Part shown: in pieces, positions 9,086-19,806 of the stretch
Layout of the letters: every line of letters starts with the position of its first letter
Position numbering within the stretch: the stretch's first letter is position 1
Origin: Streptococcus henryi DSM 19005
GTDB taxonomy: Bacteria > Bacillota > Bacilli > Lactobacillales > Streptococcaceae
Reading direction: 5' to 3'
DNA length: 64,000 bases
Assembly (NCBI RefSeq): GCF_000376985.1
Contig: NZ_AQYA01000033.1
Location: 62,001-126,000, forward strand
Made by a program: the position numbers and the translations under genes
The notes under the pieces: model-generated
Databases searched by the model: none
Seen by the model: only the letters and a program-made list of their open reading frames with translations
Told to the model about the DNA's origin: nothing

Positions 9086-11476
9086 TCACATAAAATTCTG
9101 CGGTTCATGGTCAATAACCAGTCGCAAGTCCTTATTATCTGGTAACTGGGTCAAATCTAAAATCTGATTCAAAACGAGCTCAAGATTATCTTCAAATCTG
9201 TATTTAACAATGATTTGATAGTGATAAAGATTGTGAGTTCTAGCAACGGGCTTTGGAGTTGGTCCAAGTATCTTTATTTTATCTGATAACTGGCTCCGTA
9301 GCAATTGTAAGATCTCAAAAGATTTGCGAATAACAGTCTGTTCATCTTTATGAGACAAGGTTAATCCTACTGTAAAATAATAAGGTGGATAACCAAGTTG
9401 TTTACGGATTCCCATCTCATAAGCATAGAAAGCTTCATAATCCTGCTTTTGAGCTAATTGAATAGCGTAGTGGTTGGGATTATAGGTTTGAATAACCACT
9501 TCCCCTTCTTTTTCAGCCCGACCAGCCCGACCAGCTACCTGAGTCAAAAGCTGGAAGGTCCTTTCACTAGCTCGAAAGTCCGGCAAATTAAGAGCGGTAT
9601 CCGCATTTAGAACTCCAACTAAGGTCACATTTGGAAAATCAAGCCCCTTAGCAATCATTTGGGTACCTAATAAAATATCTGCTTCTTGAGCACCAAATTT
9701 ATCTAAAATCTTTTGGTGAGCACCTTTTTGACGTGTTGTATCAACATCCATGCGAAGAATACGAGCTTGAGGTAAGACCTCTAGCAATTCATCATATGCT
9801 TTTTGAGTACCCGTTCCATAGTATGCAATACTACGACTCTGACACTGTGGACAAGTTCTTGGAATAGCCTTTTCAAATCCACAATAGTGACAGTTCATCG
9901 TCTTCGTATCCATATGCAAGGTCAAAGATATATCACAGTTTGGACATTCATCAACAAAACCGCAATCCCTGCACATGATAAAACTTGAATAACCTCTTCG
10001 ATTTAACATCAGAACGACTTGCTCTTTTTTCGCCAGTCGGTCTTTTATCTTATCAATCAAGAGCGGAGTAAAATTACTAACTTCTTGCTTACCAACAAAA
10101 TCTCTAAAATCAAGAACCTCTACTTGTGGAATCCTTGCACCAGCATTGGCACGTTTTGTCAATTGCAAGAAATTATAGACTCCTCGACTCGCGCGTGCAC
10201 GACTTTCAATTGATGGCGTTGCAGATCCCATAAGAAGCACAGCTTTATGGTATTTGGCTCGTAAAAGAGCTACGTCACGCGCATGGTACCTCGGATTAGA
10301 CTCTTGCTTATAGGTAGCCTCATGCTCTTCATCAATGATGATAGCTCCAATATTTTCCAAGGGACTGAAAATAGCAGAGCGAGCGCCAACGACTACCCGA
10401 GCCTTACCTGATTTTATTTTCCGCCATTCATCAAACTTCTCACCATCTGACAAACCTGAATGCATAATAGCAACCTGCTTACCAAAACGTGAGATAAATC
10501 GATTGGTCATCTGAGGAGTCAATGAAATTTCAGGCACAAGTACTATAGCTGTCTTACCTAGTTTTAACACCTTATCAATAATGTGTAAATAAACTTCGGT
10601 TTTTCCTGAACCAGTTATCCCCTCTAACAAAAATGGCTTAGTCTCCTGACCAATCTGACTTGTTACTTCGTCTACAACCTTAGATTGTTCTTCATTCAAG
10701 TCTAAAAAGGCTGTCGTCTTTACATCAAAATAGTCTTCTGAGCGACTAAGCTCTCTCTCCTGAATCGTCAGTAAATCTTCCTCAAGGAAAAACTTAACAA
10801 CATCACGGGAATACTTCTGGTATAAATCTGATAACCGATCTTCTTCTGGATGTTGCAACAAGTAATCACGCAGTTCAAGGCGTTTCTTAGCACGCGCAGC
10901 AATATCAATTTTCAAAAGGCCGTCACTATTAGGTTGATACCATTTTTCAGTCTTGATATTTTTCTTATCTTTAGCAACATAATCAACCTTTATAGCACCC
11001 TTTTGAACAAGACGACCTACGATGCGTTGCTGTTCCGGAGTTAGACTTGAATAAAGCTGTTCGTCTTTATTACCAAAAAAAGCTAAACGATCATCTTCTG
11101 AAAGAAATTCTGTTGGTATCAGTTGCTTATCGTACTGCGAATTAAGGAGGCTAGGAATCATAGATTTCAGTATTGAAATCTTGTAAGAAAACACCGTATG
11201 ACGAATTTGATTTGCTAGGTCCAATTGCTCTGCATTTAGAACCGGCTCAAAATCAAGAAGTTCATGAATTGGCTTTAATTCTGTTTCGGATGTTTCCACA
11301 GAATCTAAAAGCCCAGTGACAAATCCCTGTAAGAGACGATTACTACGACCAAAAGGTACATGCACTCGAGCACCTAATACTATCTGATCCTGTAATTCTT
11401 CTGGGATAATGTAAGTAAAGGGTTTATCCGTCTGCATCAGTGGCACATCTACAATAATTTGAGCAAACTGTGACAT
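9086..11476 (-). CDS. priA: Primosomal protein N' (replication restart helicase PriA)
   Basis: This 796-residue superfamily 2 helicase reloads the replisome at stalled forks. It shows an N-terminal 3'-DNA-binding domain, Walker A LLEGITGSGKTEVY, DEEH box IIDEEHEATYKQ, a zinc-binding cysteine cluster (CRDCGFVDECPNCD and CHYCGF...CPQC) and helicase motif VAGRAGRAEKEG. Length and domain order are normal. It follows rpoZ with 53 bases between them. Confidence 0.96.
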   Translation of the reverse strand: MSQFAQIIVDVPLMQTDKPFTYIIPEELQDQIVLGARVHVPFGRSNRLLQGFVTGLLDSVETSETELKPIHELLDFEPVLNAEQLDLANQIRHTVFSYKISILKSMIPSLLNSQYDKQLIPTEFLSEDDRLAFFGNKDEQLYSSLTPEQQRIVGRLVQKGAIKVDYVAKDKKNIKTEKWYQPNSDGLLKIDIAARAKKRLELRDYLLQHPEEDRLSDLYQKYSRDVVKFFLEEDLLTIQERELSRSEDYFDVKTTAFLDLNEEQSKVVDEVTSQIGQETKPFLLEGITGSGKTEVYLHIIDKVLKLGKTAIVLVPEISLTPQMTNRFISRFGKQVAIMHSGLSDGEKFDEWRKIKSGKARVVVGARSAIFSPLENIGAIIIDEEHEATYKQESNPRYHARDVALLRAKYHKAVLLMGSATPSIESRARASRGVYNFLQLTKRANAGARIPQVEVLDFRDFVGKQEVSNFTPLLIDKIKDRLAKKEQVVLMLNRRGYSSFIMCRDCGFVDECPNCDISLTLHMDTKTMNCHYCGFEKAIPRTCPQCQSRSIAYYGTGTQKAYDELLEVLPQARILRMDVDTTRQKGAHQKILDKFGAQEADILLGTQMIAKGLDFPNVTLVGVLNADTALNLPDFRASERTFQLLTQVAGRAGRAEKEGEVVIQTYNPNHYAIQLAQKQDYEAFYAYEMGIRKQLGYPPYYFTVGLTLSHKDEQTVIRKSFEILQLLRSQLSDKIKILGPTPKPVARTHNLYHYQIIVKYRFEDNLELVLNQILDLTQLPDNKDLRLVIDHEPQNFM

Positions 11477-11529
11477 AAAACTCCTTTCATTTTTTGCCTA
11501 AAAATAGGAAAAATCCAAGATGTGTTATC

Positions 11530-11847
11530 TTAGATTTTTTCTCCTTCTTCTTCTTTTTCTTTAGCAATCTGCTCTTTGATTCTGCGTTCTTCTTCTTCTT
11601 TAGCTAAGCGTTCTGCTTCGATACGAGCAGCAACTGCGGCACGTTTAGCTTCTGGATCAGGGTGAACAGTTACATTTCCTGATTCAATTTCTTCAAGTGC
11701 ACGCAAGGTAGATTTGACTGATTTAAAATCTTGTGTTGGTTCTGCACCAGCTTCAAGTTCGTGAGCACGTTTAGCTTGCAAAATGCAAAGTGAGTATTTT
11801 GATGGAACTTTATCCAACAAAGTATCGATAGAAGGTTTTAACATCAT
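11530..11847 (-). CDS. rpoZ: RNA polymerase omega subunit
   Basis: The protein has up to 105 residues; the start is ATG 11847 or the adjacent ATG 11844. The N-terminus ([19 protein letters not shown]) is the RNAP omega signature, with the usual KRAHELEAG. The C-terminal third is a highly charged Glu/Lys/Arg helix, longer than in E. coli but normal in streptococci. It sits between gmk and priA, the standard order. Confidence 0.95.
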   Translation of the reverse strand: MMLKPSIDTLLDKVPSKYSLCILQAKRAHELEAGAEPTQDFKSVKSTLRALEEIESGNVTVHPDPEAKRAAVAARIEAERLAKEEEERRIKEQIAKEKEEEGEKI

Positions 11848-11873
11848 AACTTTTAATCTCTTTTCTAACTGTT

Positions 11874-12488
<615 letters not shown>

Positions 12489-12697
12489 TTAGTTCTCCTT
12501 AATTATACAGTAACGGTCACCTCTAGACCATAAGTTATCCTTATAAAATATTAAAGTCTATATCTCAAAAAACAAGACAATCCCTATAAAACATCAGAAA
12601 AGAATTCGTCACTTATCTCGATATTCTTCCTGCTTACTAAAGATTTATAGATTTCTTTGTTTTTCATAGAAATATAAGTTTCTCCTTCCTAGTTTAT
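12489..12697. other. Intergenic region upstream of gmk
   Basis: About 320 bases separate gmk from the CHAP gene. The right part (12703-12770) is the hairpin annotated separately. In the remaining AT-rich part I see no ORF with an RBS and no strong promoter consensus, although the gmk promoter must lie here. Confidence 0.4.
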
Positions 12698-12770
12698 CAA
12701 AAAGAGCATTGATTTTCAAGAATTTTATGAGATAATCTCACCCATACCATTCTCAAATTATCAATGCTCT
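12698..12770 (-). terminator. Long stem-loop terminator downstream of the CHAP gene
   Basis: A perfect 11-bp inverted repeat (AGAGCATTGAT at 12703-12713, ATCAATGCTCT at 12760-12770) encloses 46 bases, which themselves contain the 13-base palindrome TGAGATAATCTCA (12728-12740). On the minus strand the outer stem is followed by TTTTT, so it can end transcription of the CHAP gene. The loop is much longer than in a usual terminator. Confidence 0.6.
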
Positions 12771-12811
12771 CTTAAACCTTACCTAGTAAAGATTATTGTA
12801 AATTGGCCAGA

Positions 12812-13351
12812 TTAATTTTTAGGATAAATGTAGCTGACAATACCTGGAGTAACACCATCATTTGGATTGAACCAGCCACGGTAATTATTAATTGTCATAT
12901 TTCCTGCATAGTTTGATTCTTGGACTTGTATCAAGCCGTCTTCACCGACTTCTGTCACGAATGCTACATGTCCATAGCCACCATCAGACCAGACAAGAAT
13001 GGCACCAACTTTAGGTGTCGTCTCTACTGTAAATCCTTCAGAGACGGCACTTGAAGCCCAATCGTTAGCATTTCCCCAATTATTTCCTGCCCAAGGAGCT
13101 AATTCCTTTACTCCCCAAGTACATTGACCAATTGGATAGGTGTTGGGAGAGTAAACGACTGCCTCCTCCGCTATCTGTTCTTTTTCTGTTTCTTTTTTAA
13201 CAACTTTTTTAGAACTAACTTCATGTTTGCGGTAGGCAGTTATTTTTTTACTTGATTTAGTAATTGTTGAGCTTTCTGCGCTTACTGATGCCGTCCCCAT
13301 TCCAAGGATAATCAATGTAAAACTGAGTAGGATTAGTATTTTAGATTTCAT
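12812..13351 (-). CDS. Secreted CHAP-domain protein (putative peptidoglycan amidase/endopeptidase)
   Basis: This protein has about 179 residues. The start at ATG 13351 gives a clean signal peptide ([17 protein letters not shown]) with cleavage after SVSA. A Lys/Glu-rich linker follows, then a CHAP domain of about 100 residues: catalytic Cys in [12 protein letters not shown], His in [14 protein letters not shown] context (GYGHVAFV), and QESNY. CHAP proteins cut amide or peptide bonds in peptidoglycan and help cell separation. Unlike PcsB it has no coiled-coil domain and no cell-wall anchor. An in-frame start at 13375 would put charged residues before the signal peptide. The exact bond cut is unknown. 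Confidence 0.85.
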   Translation of the reverse strand: MKSKILILLSFTLIILGMGTASVSAESSTITKSSKKITAYRKHEVSSKKVVKKETEKEQIAEEAVVYSPNTYPIGQCTWGVKELAPWAGNNWGNANDWASSAVSEGFTVETTPKVGAILVWSDGGYGHVAFVTEVGEDGLIQVQESNYAGNMTINNYRGWFNPNDGVTPGIVSYIYPKN

Positions 13352-13552
13352 TTTTCTCTCTTTCTTTAAAAGCAACGTTCTCTATCATACAGATCGATTG
13401 TTACGAGAAAGTTTCTATAAAATGAAAAAAATGACAACTCTTTTATTTGTCTGTTTCCTAGAAGTATTAAGGTCCATATTTTTCACACTAAAAGTCATTA
13501 CAAATAACAAGTCCATTAATTTCTTCCAAAGCCTGATATCATAAAAAATTTA

Positions 13553-13650
13553 ATACTCAAATAAAATCAGACGAGGAAGTGAGACGAAGCCAGTATTAGG
13601 CTACGACAAGTCGAAACCAGCGATGTATCATCTTGGTTTTAAAAGAGTAT
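13553..13650. repeat. Interspersed repeat, copy A (short form)
   Basis: This 98-bp element has ends ATACTC...GAGTAT and an AT-rich inner inverted repeat (AAAATCAG near the left, TTGGTTTTAAAAG at the right). Its core (ACGAGGAAGTGAGACGAAGC, then GACAAGTCGAAACCAG) recurs at 27139-27516 and 51381-51486. It has no coding capacity and sits between convergent-free intergenic DNA of rny and the CHAP gene. Confidence 0.7.
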
Positions 13651-13655
13651 GACAA

Positions 13656-13702
13656 CATCAAAAAAGACTTGGCTCTGCCATTATAAACAGTTCCAAGTCT
13701 TT
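13656..13702 (-). terminator. rny terminator
   Basis: A 10-bp stem (AAAGACTTGG at 13693-13702 read on the minus strand, pairing with CCAAGTCTTT at 13663-13672) is followed by a T-run on the minus strand, 42 bases past the rny stop. Confidence 0.85.
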
Positions 13703-13744
13703 GTTAATAATCGATACGATTTAATTATGAATTAGATAGATGGG

Positions 13745-15352
13745 TTATTTAGCATAATCAATTGCTCGTAATTCACGAATAACGGTTACCTTGATATTTC
13801 CAGGGTAATCCAGATTGTTCTCAATTTTTTCACGAACTTTATGTGCCAATACCGTGACTTGATCATCAGAAACTTTATTCGGTTGAACCATAATACGAAT
13901 TTCACGACCAGCTTGCAATGCAAAGGCCTGTTGAATACCTTCAAAGCTTGTTGCAATCTCTTCCAAATCACGCAATCGTTTAATGTAATTTTCCATTGAC
14001 TCATTTCGAGCACCTGGACGAGCTGAACTAAGGGCGTCAGCTGCTGCTACTAGTACCGCGATTACTGACTCAGGCTCAACATCTCCATGGTGACTTGCAA
14101 TGGTATTGACAACAACTGGGTGCTCTTTGTATTTTCGAGCAAATTCTGTCCCAATTTCAACGTGACTGCCTTCAACCTCACGGTCAATGGCTTTACCCAT
14201 ATCATGTAAAAATCCTGCACGGCGGGCTAAATCGACATTCTCACCAAGCTCACCAGCAAGGATACCTGCCAATTTACCAACTTCAACAGAGTGGCGGAGC
14301 ACATTTTGCCCATAAGACGTACGGAATTGCAAACGTCCCATAATCTTGATAAGGTCAGGATGAAGATTTGGTGCACCAATTTCAAATGCAGCAGCTTCAC
14401 CGTATTCACGAATACGGTTATCCATTTCAAGACGATTCTTCTCAACTAATTCTTCAATACGTGCTGGATGAATACGTCCATCCGCTATCAAAGCTTCTAG
14501 TGTCATTCTAGCAATTTCACGACGAATTGGATCAAAGCCAGACAGAACAACCACTTCAGGTGTGTCATCAATGATAACATCAATACCTGTCAAGCTTTCA
14601 AGGGTACGAATATTACGACCTTCACGTCCAATGATACGTCCCTTCATACTATCGTCAGGCAGGTGAACAGTAGTTATTGTTTGTTCTGTAACGTATTCCC
14701 CAGCAATTCGTTGCATAGCTTGAGCCAAGATGTTTTTAGCAGTCTTATCTGACTTATCTTTGATTTCACGTTCTGCTTCTTTGAGACGACTTGCGATTTC
14801 ATGGGTTAATTTATTTTCAGTATCTGTCAAAATAATTTCGCGGGCTTCTGCTATGGTCATCATAGCAACTTTTTCAAGTTCTACCTGCTTTTGTTTCTCT
14901 AACTCTGAAATTTTTACTTCGCGCTCATTAATGTGTTTAGATTTATCGGTTAGACTTTGTTCTTTACTATCCAGCGCTTTTTCTTTGCTGGTAAGATTCT
15001 CGTCTTTTCGGTCAAGAGAAGATGCTCGCTCTGTTAAACGAGCTTCCATTTGTTTGAGCTCTTGTTTCTCAGACTTAAATTCTTTATCAATCTCTTCACG
15101 ATATTTTCTAGCTTCTTCTTTTGCTTCCAGCAACAGTTCTTTTCTGTGAGCTTTTGTCTCACGCTCTGCTGATTGTCTAATGTGATCAGCTTCTAATTCA
15201 GCTTTTCCACGTAGATTGACAGCATCCTGCTCTGCATTTAAAAGAGTCAGCTCTGCAGCCTCTTTCGCAGACTTAAGTCTAATCGAAATCAGTGCATAAC
15301 CTAGTATCAAACCAATGAGTGCAAAGACAATTGTTAAAACAACAGTTAACAT
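13745..15352 (-). CDS. rny: Ribonuclease Y
   Basis: This 535-residue membrane-anchored endoribonuclease initiates mRNA decay. An N-terminal membrane helix (about 2-24) is followed by a long Lys/Glu coiled coil (25-210), a KH domain ([21 protein letters not shown]) and an HD domain with [10 protein letters not shown] and [11 protein letters not shown]. Length and domain order match RNase Y. The gene is monocistronic here, with a terminator after it and about 170 bases to the divergent luxS. Confidence 0.96.
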   Translation of the reverse strand: MLTVVLTIVFALIGLILGYALISIRLKSAKEAAELTLLNAEQDAVNLRGKAELEADHIRQSAERETKAHRKELLLEAKEEARKYREEIDKEFKSEKQELKQMEARLTERASSLDRKDENLTSKEKALDSKEQSLTDKSKHINEREVKISELEKQKQVELEKVAMMTIAEAREIILTDTENKLTHEIASRLKEAEREIKDKSDKTAKNILAQAMQRIAGEYVTEQTITTVHLPDDSMKGRIIGREGRNIRTLESLTGIDVIIDDTPEVVVLSGFDPIRREIARMTLEALIADGRIHPARIEELVEKNRLEMDNRIREYGEAAAFEIGAPNLHPDLIKIMGRLQFRTSYGQNVLRHSVEVGKLAGILAGELGENVDLARRAGFLHDMGKAIDREVEGSHVEIGTEFARKYKEHPVVVNTIASHHGDVEPESVIAVLVAAADALSSARPGARNESMENYIKRLRDLEEIATSFEGIQQAFALQAGREIRIMVQPNKVSDDQVTVLAHKVREKIENNLDYPGNIKVTVIRELRAIDYAK

Positions 15353-15524
15353 ATCTCTACCTCAATTTAATTATTAGATTTCTTAACAGAAAGCTACATT
15401 TTAGTCTATCATAAAAAACCATTTTCCACAATTAAAATTGTAAAGCGTTTTAGTAATTTTTATGTTATTATGAAAGAAGAGTAAACTCTCTTAATCTCAG
15501 CTATAAATTGAAAGGATTTTAATA

Positions 15525-16007
15525 ATGACAAAAAAAGTTACTGTTGAAAGTTTTGAATTAGATCATACTGCTGTGAAAGCTCCTTATGTCCGTCTAATCT
15601 CTGAAGAATTTGGTCCTGTCGGTGACAGCATTACAAACTTTGACGTTCGTCTTGTACAACCTAACGAAGATGCTATTCCAACAGCTGGTCTTCATACCAT
15701 CGAACATCTTTTGGCAAAACTGATCCGTGAACGTATTGATGGTATGATTGACTGCTCGCCATTTGGCTGTCGTACTGGTTTCCATCTCATCATGTGGGGA
15801 AAACATACCAGCACTGAGATTGCTCAAGTCATTAAATCTAGCTTGGAAGAAATTGCTAGCGCAACATCATGGGAAGATGTACCAGGTACAACAATTGAAT
15901 CCTGTGGAAATTACAAGGACCACAGCCTCTTTTCAGCTAAAGAATGGTCTAAACTAATTTTAGAACGTGGTATCTCAGATGATGCCTTTGACCGTCACGT
16001 CATCTAA
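15525..16007 (+). CDS. luxS: S-ribosylhomocysteine lyase LuxS
   Basis: This 160-residue metalloenzyme cleaves S-ribosylhomocysteine to homocysteine and DPD, the precursor of AI-2. The metal-binding motif HTIEH (His57, Glu60, His61), the [11 protein letters not shown] segment and the late metal Cys in [10 protein letters not shown] are all intact. AAAGGA lies eight bases before the ATG. It is transcribed divergently from rny and ends in its own terminator. Confidence 0.97.
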   Translation: MTKKVTVESFELDHTAVKAPYVRLISEEFGPVGDSITNFDVRLVQPNEDAIPTAGLHTIEHLLAKLIRERIDGMIDCSPFGCRTGFHLIMWGKHTSTEIAQVIKSSLEEIASATSWEDVPGTTIESCGNYKDHSLFSAKEWSKLILERGISDDAFDRHVI

Positions 16008-16049
16008 GATTAGTTGCAATAGTCACTTAAAAATTTTTCTAAGTAAAGA

Positions 16050-16082
16050 AAACGCCAGTCACAATTTGACTAGCGTTTTTTT
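16050..16082 (+). terminator. luxS terminator
   Basis: The stem AACGC-C-AGTCA / TGACT-A-GCGTT has one mismatch and is followed by seven T residues. It lies 43 bases after the luxS stop. The reverse direction could also help end mapZ transcription, although its T-run is poorer. Confidence 0.85.
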
Positions 16083-16112
16083 GTTATAGTGATTTGGAGT
16101 TTAAATCTATGA

Positions 16113-17582
16113 TTAATAATCCAAATCGTCTGAATTACCTTTGGCATTCCCAACAAAGTAACCTGTTTTACAATTGATTGAGAACAGGTAAGTACCATCA
16201 GCTTTGAACATGTTGTAGTAGCCATTTCCATTGATGATATTCACACGTTCCAAAATGAAATTATTACCAGAGAAGTAACCGCGTTCATTTGAAATAGCAA
16301 TGATCTTCTCTAAGATACCTTCTCCAAATACCCAAGCTGAGTTGCCAGAATCAGCAATAGCTGAGTCATTATATGGGACTCGACTAAGATGTCTTTGAAG
16401 AATTGACGGATCGTATTGAGTAATACCGTAACTAGTAGCCGCAGATACACTTGGTGTTGCTGGAGTTGTTTCTGCTGGTGCAGGAGCTACTTCCGCAGCA
16501 GGTGCTGACGAGGTAGCTGGAGCAGATTCAACTGGTGTTGCCACGCTAGTGTCAGTTGTAGATTCTTGTCCTGAAGCTAGTTGTTTGCGACCATCAGAAA
16601 TTGCCGACTGCAAGGTTGTATCGAGACTTGCATTACCTGTATTAAGCGTACAACTAGGGAGTGCATCAATATCAGCATCAGATTTTACAGTTGCAGAAAC
16701 CTTATTTCCATCAACAATTGTATCGGATTCAAATAAATTATTAACAGCTTTGATAGCTGTTATTTGTTTGTTAAGGCTGTCATATTTTGCTTTAGCATCA
16801 TCATAGTAGTCAGTGCCCTCTAATTTTTTAAGAGCAGCTTCCAGATTGCTTAAATTATCAAATTCACTATTTTTTACATCCGTCAAGTTTTCATCAGTAA
16901 AGAATGTTTCGTAAAGATCATTAAAAGCATTACGATCCGCCTTAGCTTTAACATCACTTGATGACTCTGTAGAAGTACTCGTTGATGAAGAGCTAGTTGA
17001 GGTCGCTTTAGAATTTGAGCCATTTAAGTTATTCATACCATAAGCAATACCAAAAATAGCTAACACTAAGGCAATAAGGCCACCGATTATCGCTCCCTTA
17101 GTCTTGTAAAATGGAGTTGATTTTACATCACCAAGAGTAATCATTTGCTCTTCCTGATCTTCTTCAGTCTCAGAAGCATTAGCCACAACTGGTTCAAGTG
17201 TTGTTGCTGAAGGTTCTTGAACTGGGACAACTGTCGAAACTTCTTTTTTTTCGATTTCTTCTTCAATTTTTTCCGAATCATCAACTTGATTATCTAAAAA
17301 GCCACCATTTTCAAGTTCTACACGCTGCTTTTTGATAAAGTCATCGAGACTTCCTGTATCTAATTTTTCAAAATCAGACAATTTTGTTTCAAATTTTTGA
17401 GAAACAACTTCTTCACGGTGCTGTTTGATATATTTATCTAAAACATTATCATCTTCAGTGACACCAGCCTTGATTTCCAAGTCCTTACGAACTGCTTCTC
17501 CAATTGTCATTTGTTGAGCTTTCTCAAAATCAAGAATTTGTGATTCCTGTTCAGAATGTTGGGTCTTGTTTTCTTCTGACAC
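16113..17582 (-). CDS. mapZ: Mid-cell-anchored protein Z (MapZ/LocZ)
   Basis: This 489-residue bitopic membrane protein marks the division site and positions FtsZ in streptococci. The acidic cytoplasmic N-domain (about 1-165) starts with KTQHSEQESQ and contains Lys/Glu helices. One membrane helix (about 166-187, GAIIGGLIALVLAIFGIAYG) is followed by a Ser/Thr linker, an extracellular helical domain, a Pro/Ala/Thr linker (APAAEVAPAPAETTPATP) and a C-terminal peptidoglycan-binding domain ending NAKGNSDDLDY. It lies 13 bases after the methyltransferase gene, as in other streptococci. In the family the PASTA kinase phosphorylates it. Confidence 0.93.
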   Translation of the reverse strand: MSEENKTQHSEQESQILDFEKAQQMTIGEAVRKDLEIKAGVTEDDNVLDKYIKQHREEVVSQKFETKLSDFEKLDTGSLDDFIKKQRVELENGGFLDNQVDDSEKIEEEIEKKEVSTVVPVQEPSATTLEPVVANASETEEDQEEQMITLGDVKSTPFYKTKGAIIGGLIALVLAIFGIAYGMNNLNGSNSKATSTSSSSTSTSTESSSDVKAKADRNAFNDLYETFFTDENLTDVKNSEFDNLSNLEAALKKLEGTDYYDDAKAKYDSLNKQITAIKAVNNLFESDTIVDGNKVSATVKSDADIDALPSCTLNTGNASLDTTLQSAISDGRKQLASGQESTTDTSVATPVESAPATSSAPAAEVAPAPAETTPATPSVSAATSYGITQYDPSILQRHLSRVPYNDSAIADSGNSAWVFGEGILEKIIAISNERGYFSGNNFILERVNIINGNGYYNMFKADGTYLFSINCKTGYFVGNAKGNSDDLDY

Positions 17583-17595
17583 GTTTCATACCTCT

Positions 17596-18750
17596 CTAAT
17601 TTAGATTACGTTTAACTCGCTCACCATAATATTGATACAAATCAACTTTAAGTGTTCCGTTATATAATTTTCGTTTTTTATCTGCCTGAGAACCATATTT
17701 CTTTTCAAAATTCTCATCACTTGTTAGGATAAATTTGCTCCAAGTCTTGAGCGGTGCAAAGGTTTGTCCCATCTCATTATACAACACATCAACTGCCTTG
17801 TCATCAAGCAGACGCTCCCCGTAAGGCGGGTTTGAAATAATAACTCCGTTTATTTTGTCGGTTTTAAGGTCCTGAAGTCGCATTTGTTTCAATTTGATAA
17901 CATCTCCGAGACCAGCTTCCTCAGCATTTTTCTTGGCGATTTCAATCATACGAGCATCGATATCACATCCCATAATATCCAACTCTATATCATAATTAGC
18001 TTGATTTTCAGCATCGTCACGAACTTTTTGAACTAAGTCTTTGTCTGCCCATGGCCAAGCTTCAAAAGCAAAATCACGGTTAAAGCCAGGAGCAATATTC
18101 ATTCCGATCATAGCGGCTTCAATACAGAAAGTTCCTGAACCACATGTAGGATCTATAAGAGGTTTGTCTGGGTACCAGTTAGAGAGTTGAAGGATAGCCG
18201 CAGCCATGTTTTCTTTGATTGGAGCTCCGCCTTTTTCAACACGGTAACCACGTTTGAAAAGACTTGAACCGGTTGTGTCAATCATAATGGTAGCTTTGTC
18301 TTTTAGAATTGAAACCTCTATTTTAAATTCTGCACCAGTTTCTTGCAGAGGGACACCTTCTGGACGATGAAAATGCTTCTGTAATTTTTTTACAACTGCT
18401 TTTTTTGTGATAGCTTGTACTGATGGTTCATTATGAAGCTTAGACTTAACACATTTGGCCTTTGAAATCGGGAACTTTGCCCCTAATGGTAGGTAATTCT
18501 CCCAGTCAAGAGCGAAAACACCTTGGAACAGCTCTTCAAAAGTACGAGCAGGAAATTCTCCAACAATTATTTTTATACGGTCAGCTGATCTGAGCCAGAG
18601 GTTGGTTTTAGCAATTGTTTCAACATCACCTTGGAAACGCACTTTCCCATTTTCTACTTGGCAATCGATCCCTAGGTTGCGAATTTCTTTGCCAACCACT
18701 GCTTCTAAACCAGCCGCAGCAGTGGCTACTAAATTAAATTTGTCTTTCAT
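17596..18750 (-). CDS. THUMP-domain rRNA (guanine-N2) methyltransferase, YpsC/RlmL-type
   Basis: This 384-residue protein has an N-terminal ferredoxin-like/THUMP RNA-binding part (about 1-160) and a Rossmann methyltransferase domain. LIDPTCGSGTFCIEAA is the SAM loop and ISNPPYGERL the catalytic NPPY motif. It corresponds to the N-terminal half of E. coli RlmL, which methylates G2445 of 23S rRNA; the substrate here is inferred. It is co-oriented with and just upstream of mapZ and downstream of rnpB. Confidence 0.9.
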   Translation of the reverse strand: MKDKFNLVATAAAGLEAVVGKEIRNLGIDCQVENGKVRFQGDVETIAKTNLWLRSADRIKIIVGEFPARTFEELFQGVFALDWENYLPLGAKFPISKAKCVKSKLHNEPSVQAITKKAVVKKLQKHFHRPEGVPLQETGAEFKIEVSILKDKATIMIDTTGSSLFKRGYRVEKGGAPIKENMAAAILQLSNWYPDKPLIDPTCGSGTFCIEAAMIGMNIAPGFNRDFAFEAWPWADKDLVQKVRDDAENQANYDIELDIMGCDIDARMIEIAKKNAEEAGLGDVIKLKQMRLQDLKTDKINGVIISNPPYGERLLDDKAVDVLYNEMGQTFAPLKTWSKFILTSDENFEKKYGSQADKKRKLYNGTLKVDLYQYYGERVKRNLN

Positions 18751-18902
18751 TGGTTACCTTTTCTATGTCACTTTACTGTGTAATAACTTTATTACTGTCT
18801 ACAATCAGAAAATAAAATCACTTTTTATGATTAAACATTGATGTAGTTTCACTTCTTTTAATTATATCACAGAGATAGCAATCTTTTTAAATTCGGCATA
18901 TT

Positions 18903-18929
18903 AAAAAGAGCTAAATTTCTTTAGCTCTA
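18903..18929 (-). terminator. rnpB terminator
   Basis: A 9-bp perfect stem (AGAGCTAAA / TTTAGCTCT) with a 4-base loop is followed by TTTTT on the minus strand, immediately after the 3' end of RNase P RNA. Confidence 0.9.
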
Positions 18930-18931
18930 AA

Positions 18932-19319
18932 GCCTATATGCAATTTTCTGTAAGCCATGTTTTGTTCCAGAGATGACTAGGTACCATCTCCTTCGATAAT
19001 CATCTGTCTACTGTTTCCAGTTAGGATAGACCGTTCGTCTTCCAGCTATCCCATGCCCCTACCAAAGTTTGGGTTGCTAGCTTGAGGGGTTTACCGCGTT
19101 CCATTTTTACCGTTTCCAGTAAAACTACGTTACTGTGGCACTTTCAGAGTTATTTTGGCATATCAAGAAGACTTAGCCATTTCACTCGCCGTAAGGTATA
19201 AACTACCTCCCTAGGCTTATTTTTTCGCCTAGCACAAACACTACCAGCATCACAGCCGGTGCTAGCATGGACTTTCCTCATAGTATTAAAATACTACGCG
19301 ATTATCCAAAAATTGCACA
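18932..19319 (-). ncRNA. rnpB: RNase P RNA, B type
   Basis: The minus strand from 19319 reads TGTGCAATTTTTGGATAATC, followed by conserved RNase P blocks: GAGGAAAGTCCATGCTAGCAC, then GAAAUGGCUAAG-like and GGTAAACCCCTCAAGCTAGCAACCC-like segments, and near the 3' end AACAAAACATGGCTTACAG, which pairs back toward the 5' end. This is the catalytic RNA that matures tRNA 5' ends. Its place between gpsB and the YpsC-like gene is the normal streptococcal one. The ends are set to within a few bases. Confidence 0.93.
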
Positions 19320-19330
19320 TAAATATTCAC

Positions 19331-19669
19331 TTATTGCTCAGCAATCTGTTTTCCAAATACTTCTTTCTCAAGACGGCTAATACGTTTTAGAATATCAATA
19401 TTTGTCGCTGATTGAGCCATTCGAGTTGGCTCAGCCACAGGTTGTGCTGTCGAGAATGCCGGCGTTGGAGCAACTTTAGGCTTTACTGCCAATTGTTGTT
19501 TCAATTTCTCATTTTCAGCACGAAGCTCCTGAATTTGTGAGATGTAATTATCATAATCTTTTATAATATCATCTAAAAATTCATCAACTTCTTTTTTATC
19601 ATAACCACGCATGCTGGTTTTGAATTCTTGTTCAAAAATGTCTTTAGGACTGAAAATAATACTTGCCAT
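19331..19669 (-). CDS. gpsB: Cell division protein GpsB (DivIVA family)
   Basis: This 112-residue cytoplasmic coiled-coil protein has an N-terminal DivIVA-like lipid-binding part ([20 protein letters not shown]) with the characteristic Arg/Tyr/Asp groove, a coiled coil to about residue 65, a Pro/Ala linker and a short C-terminal helical trimerisation segment ([14 protein letters not shown]). In the family it links PBPs such as PBP1a/PBP2a to the division site and modulates the PASTA kinase. Its stop lies 12 bases before rnpB. Confidence 0.95.
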   Translation of the reverse strand: MASIIFSPKDIFEQEFKTSMRGYDKKEVDEFLDDIIKDYDNYISQIQELRAENEKLKQQLAVKPKVAPTPAFSTAQPVAEPTRMAQSATNIDILKRISRLEKEVFGKQIAEQ

Positions 19670-19806
19670 TCTATCTCTCCAAATCGGTCTTCACTCATTC
19701 TTATCATTGATATGTAAAGTCATACCATCAACTATATTACAGAATTTCCTTTTAAAAGGCAAGTATTTTACACTAAATTCATTATTAAAAAAACATTACT
19801 TTTTTC

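Noticed and set aside
14730..15149. 139-codon plus-strand frame inside rny
   Set aside because: It is antisense to the coiled-coil region of RNase Y and rich in Ser/Leu from complement codons; no RBS or family resemblance.
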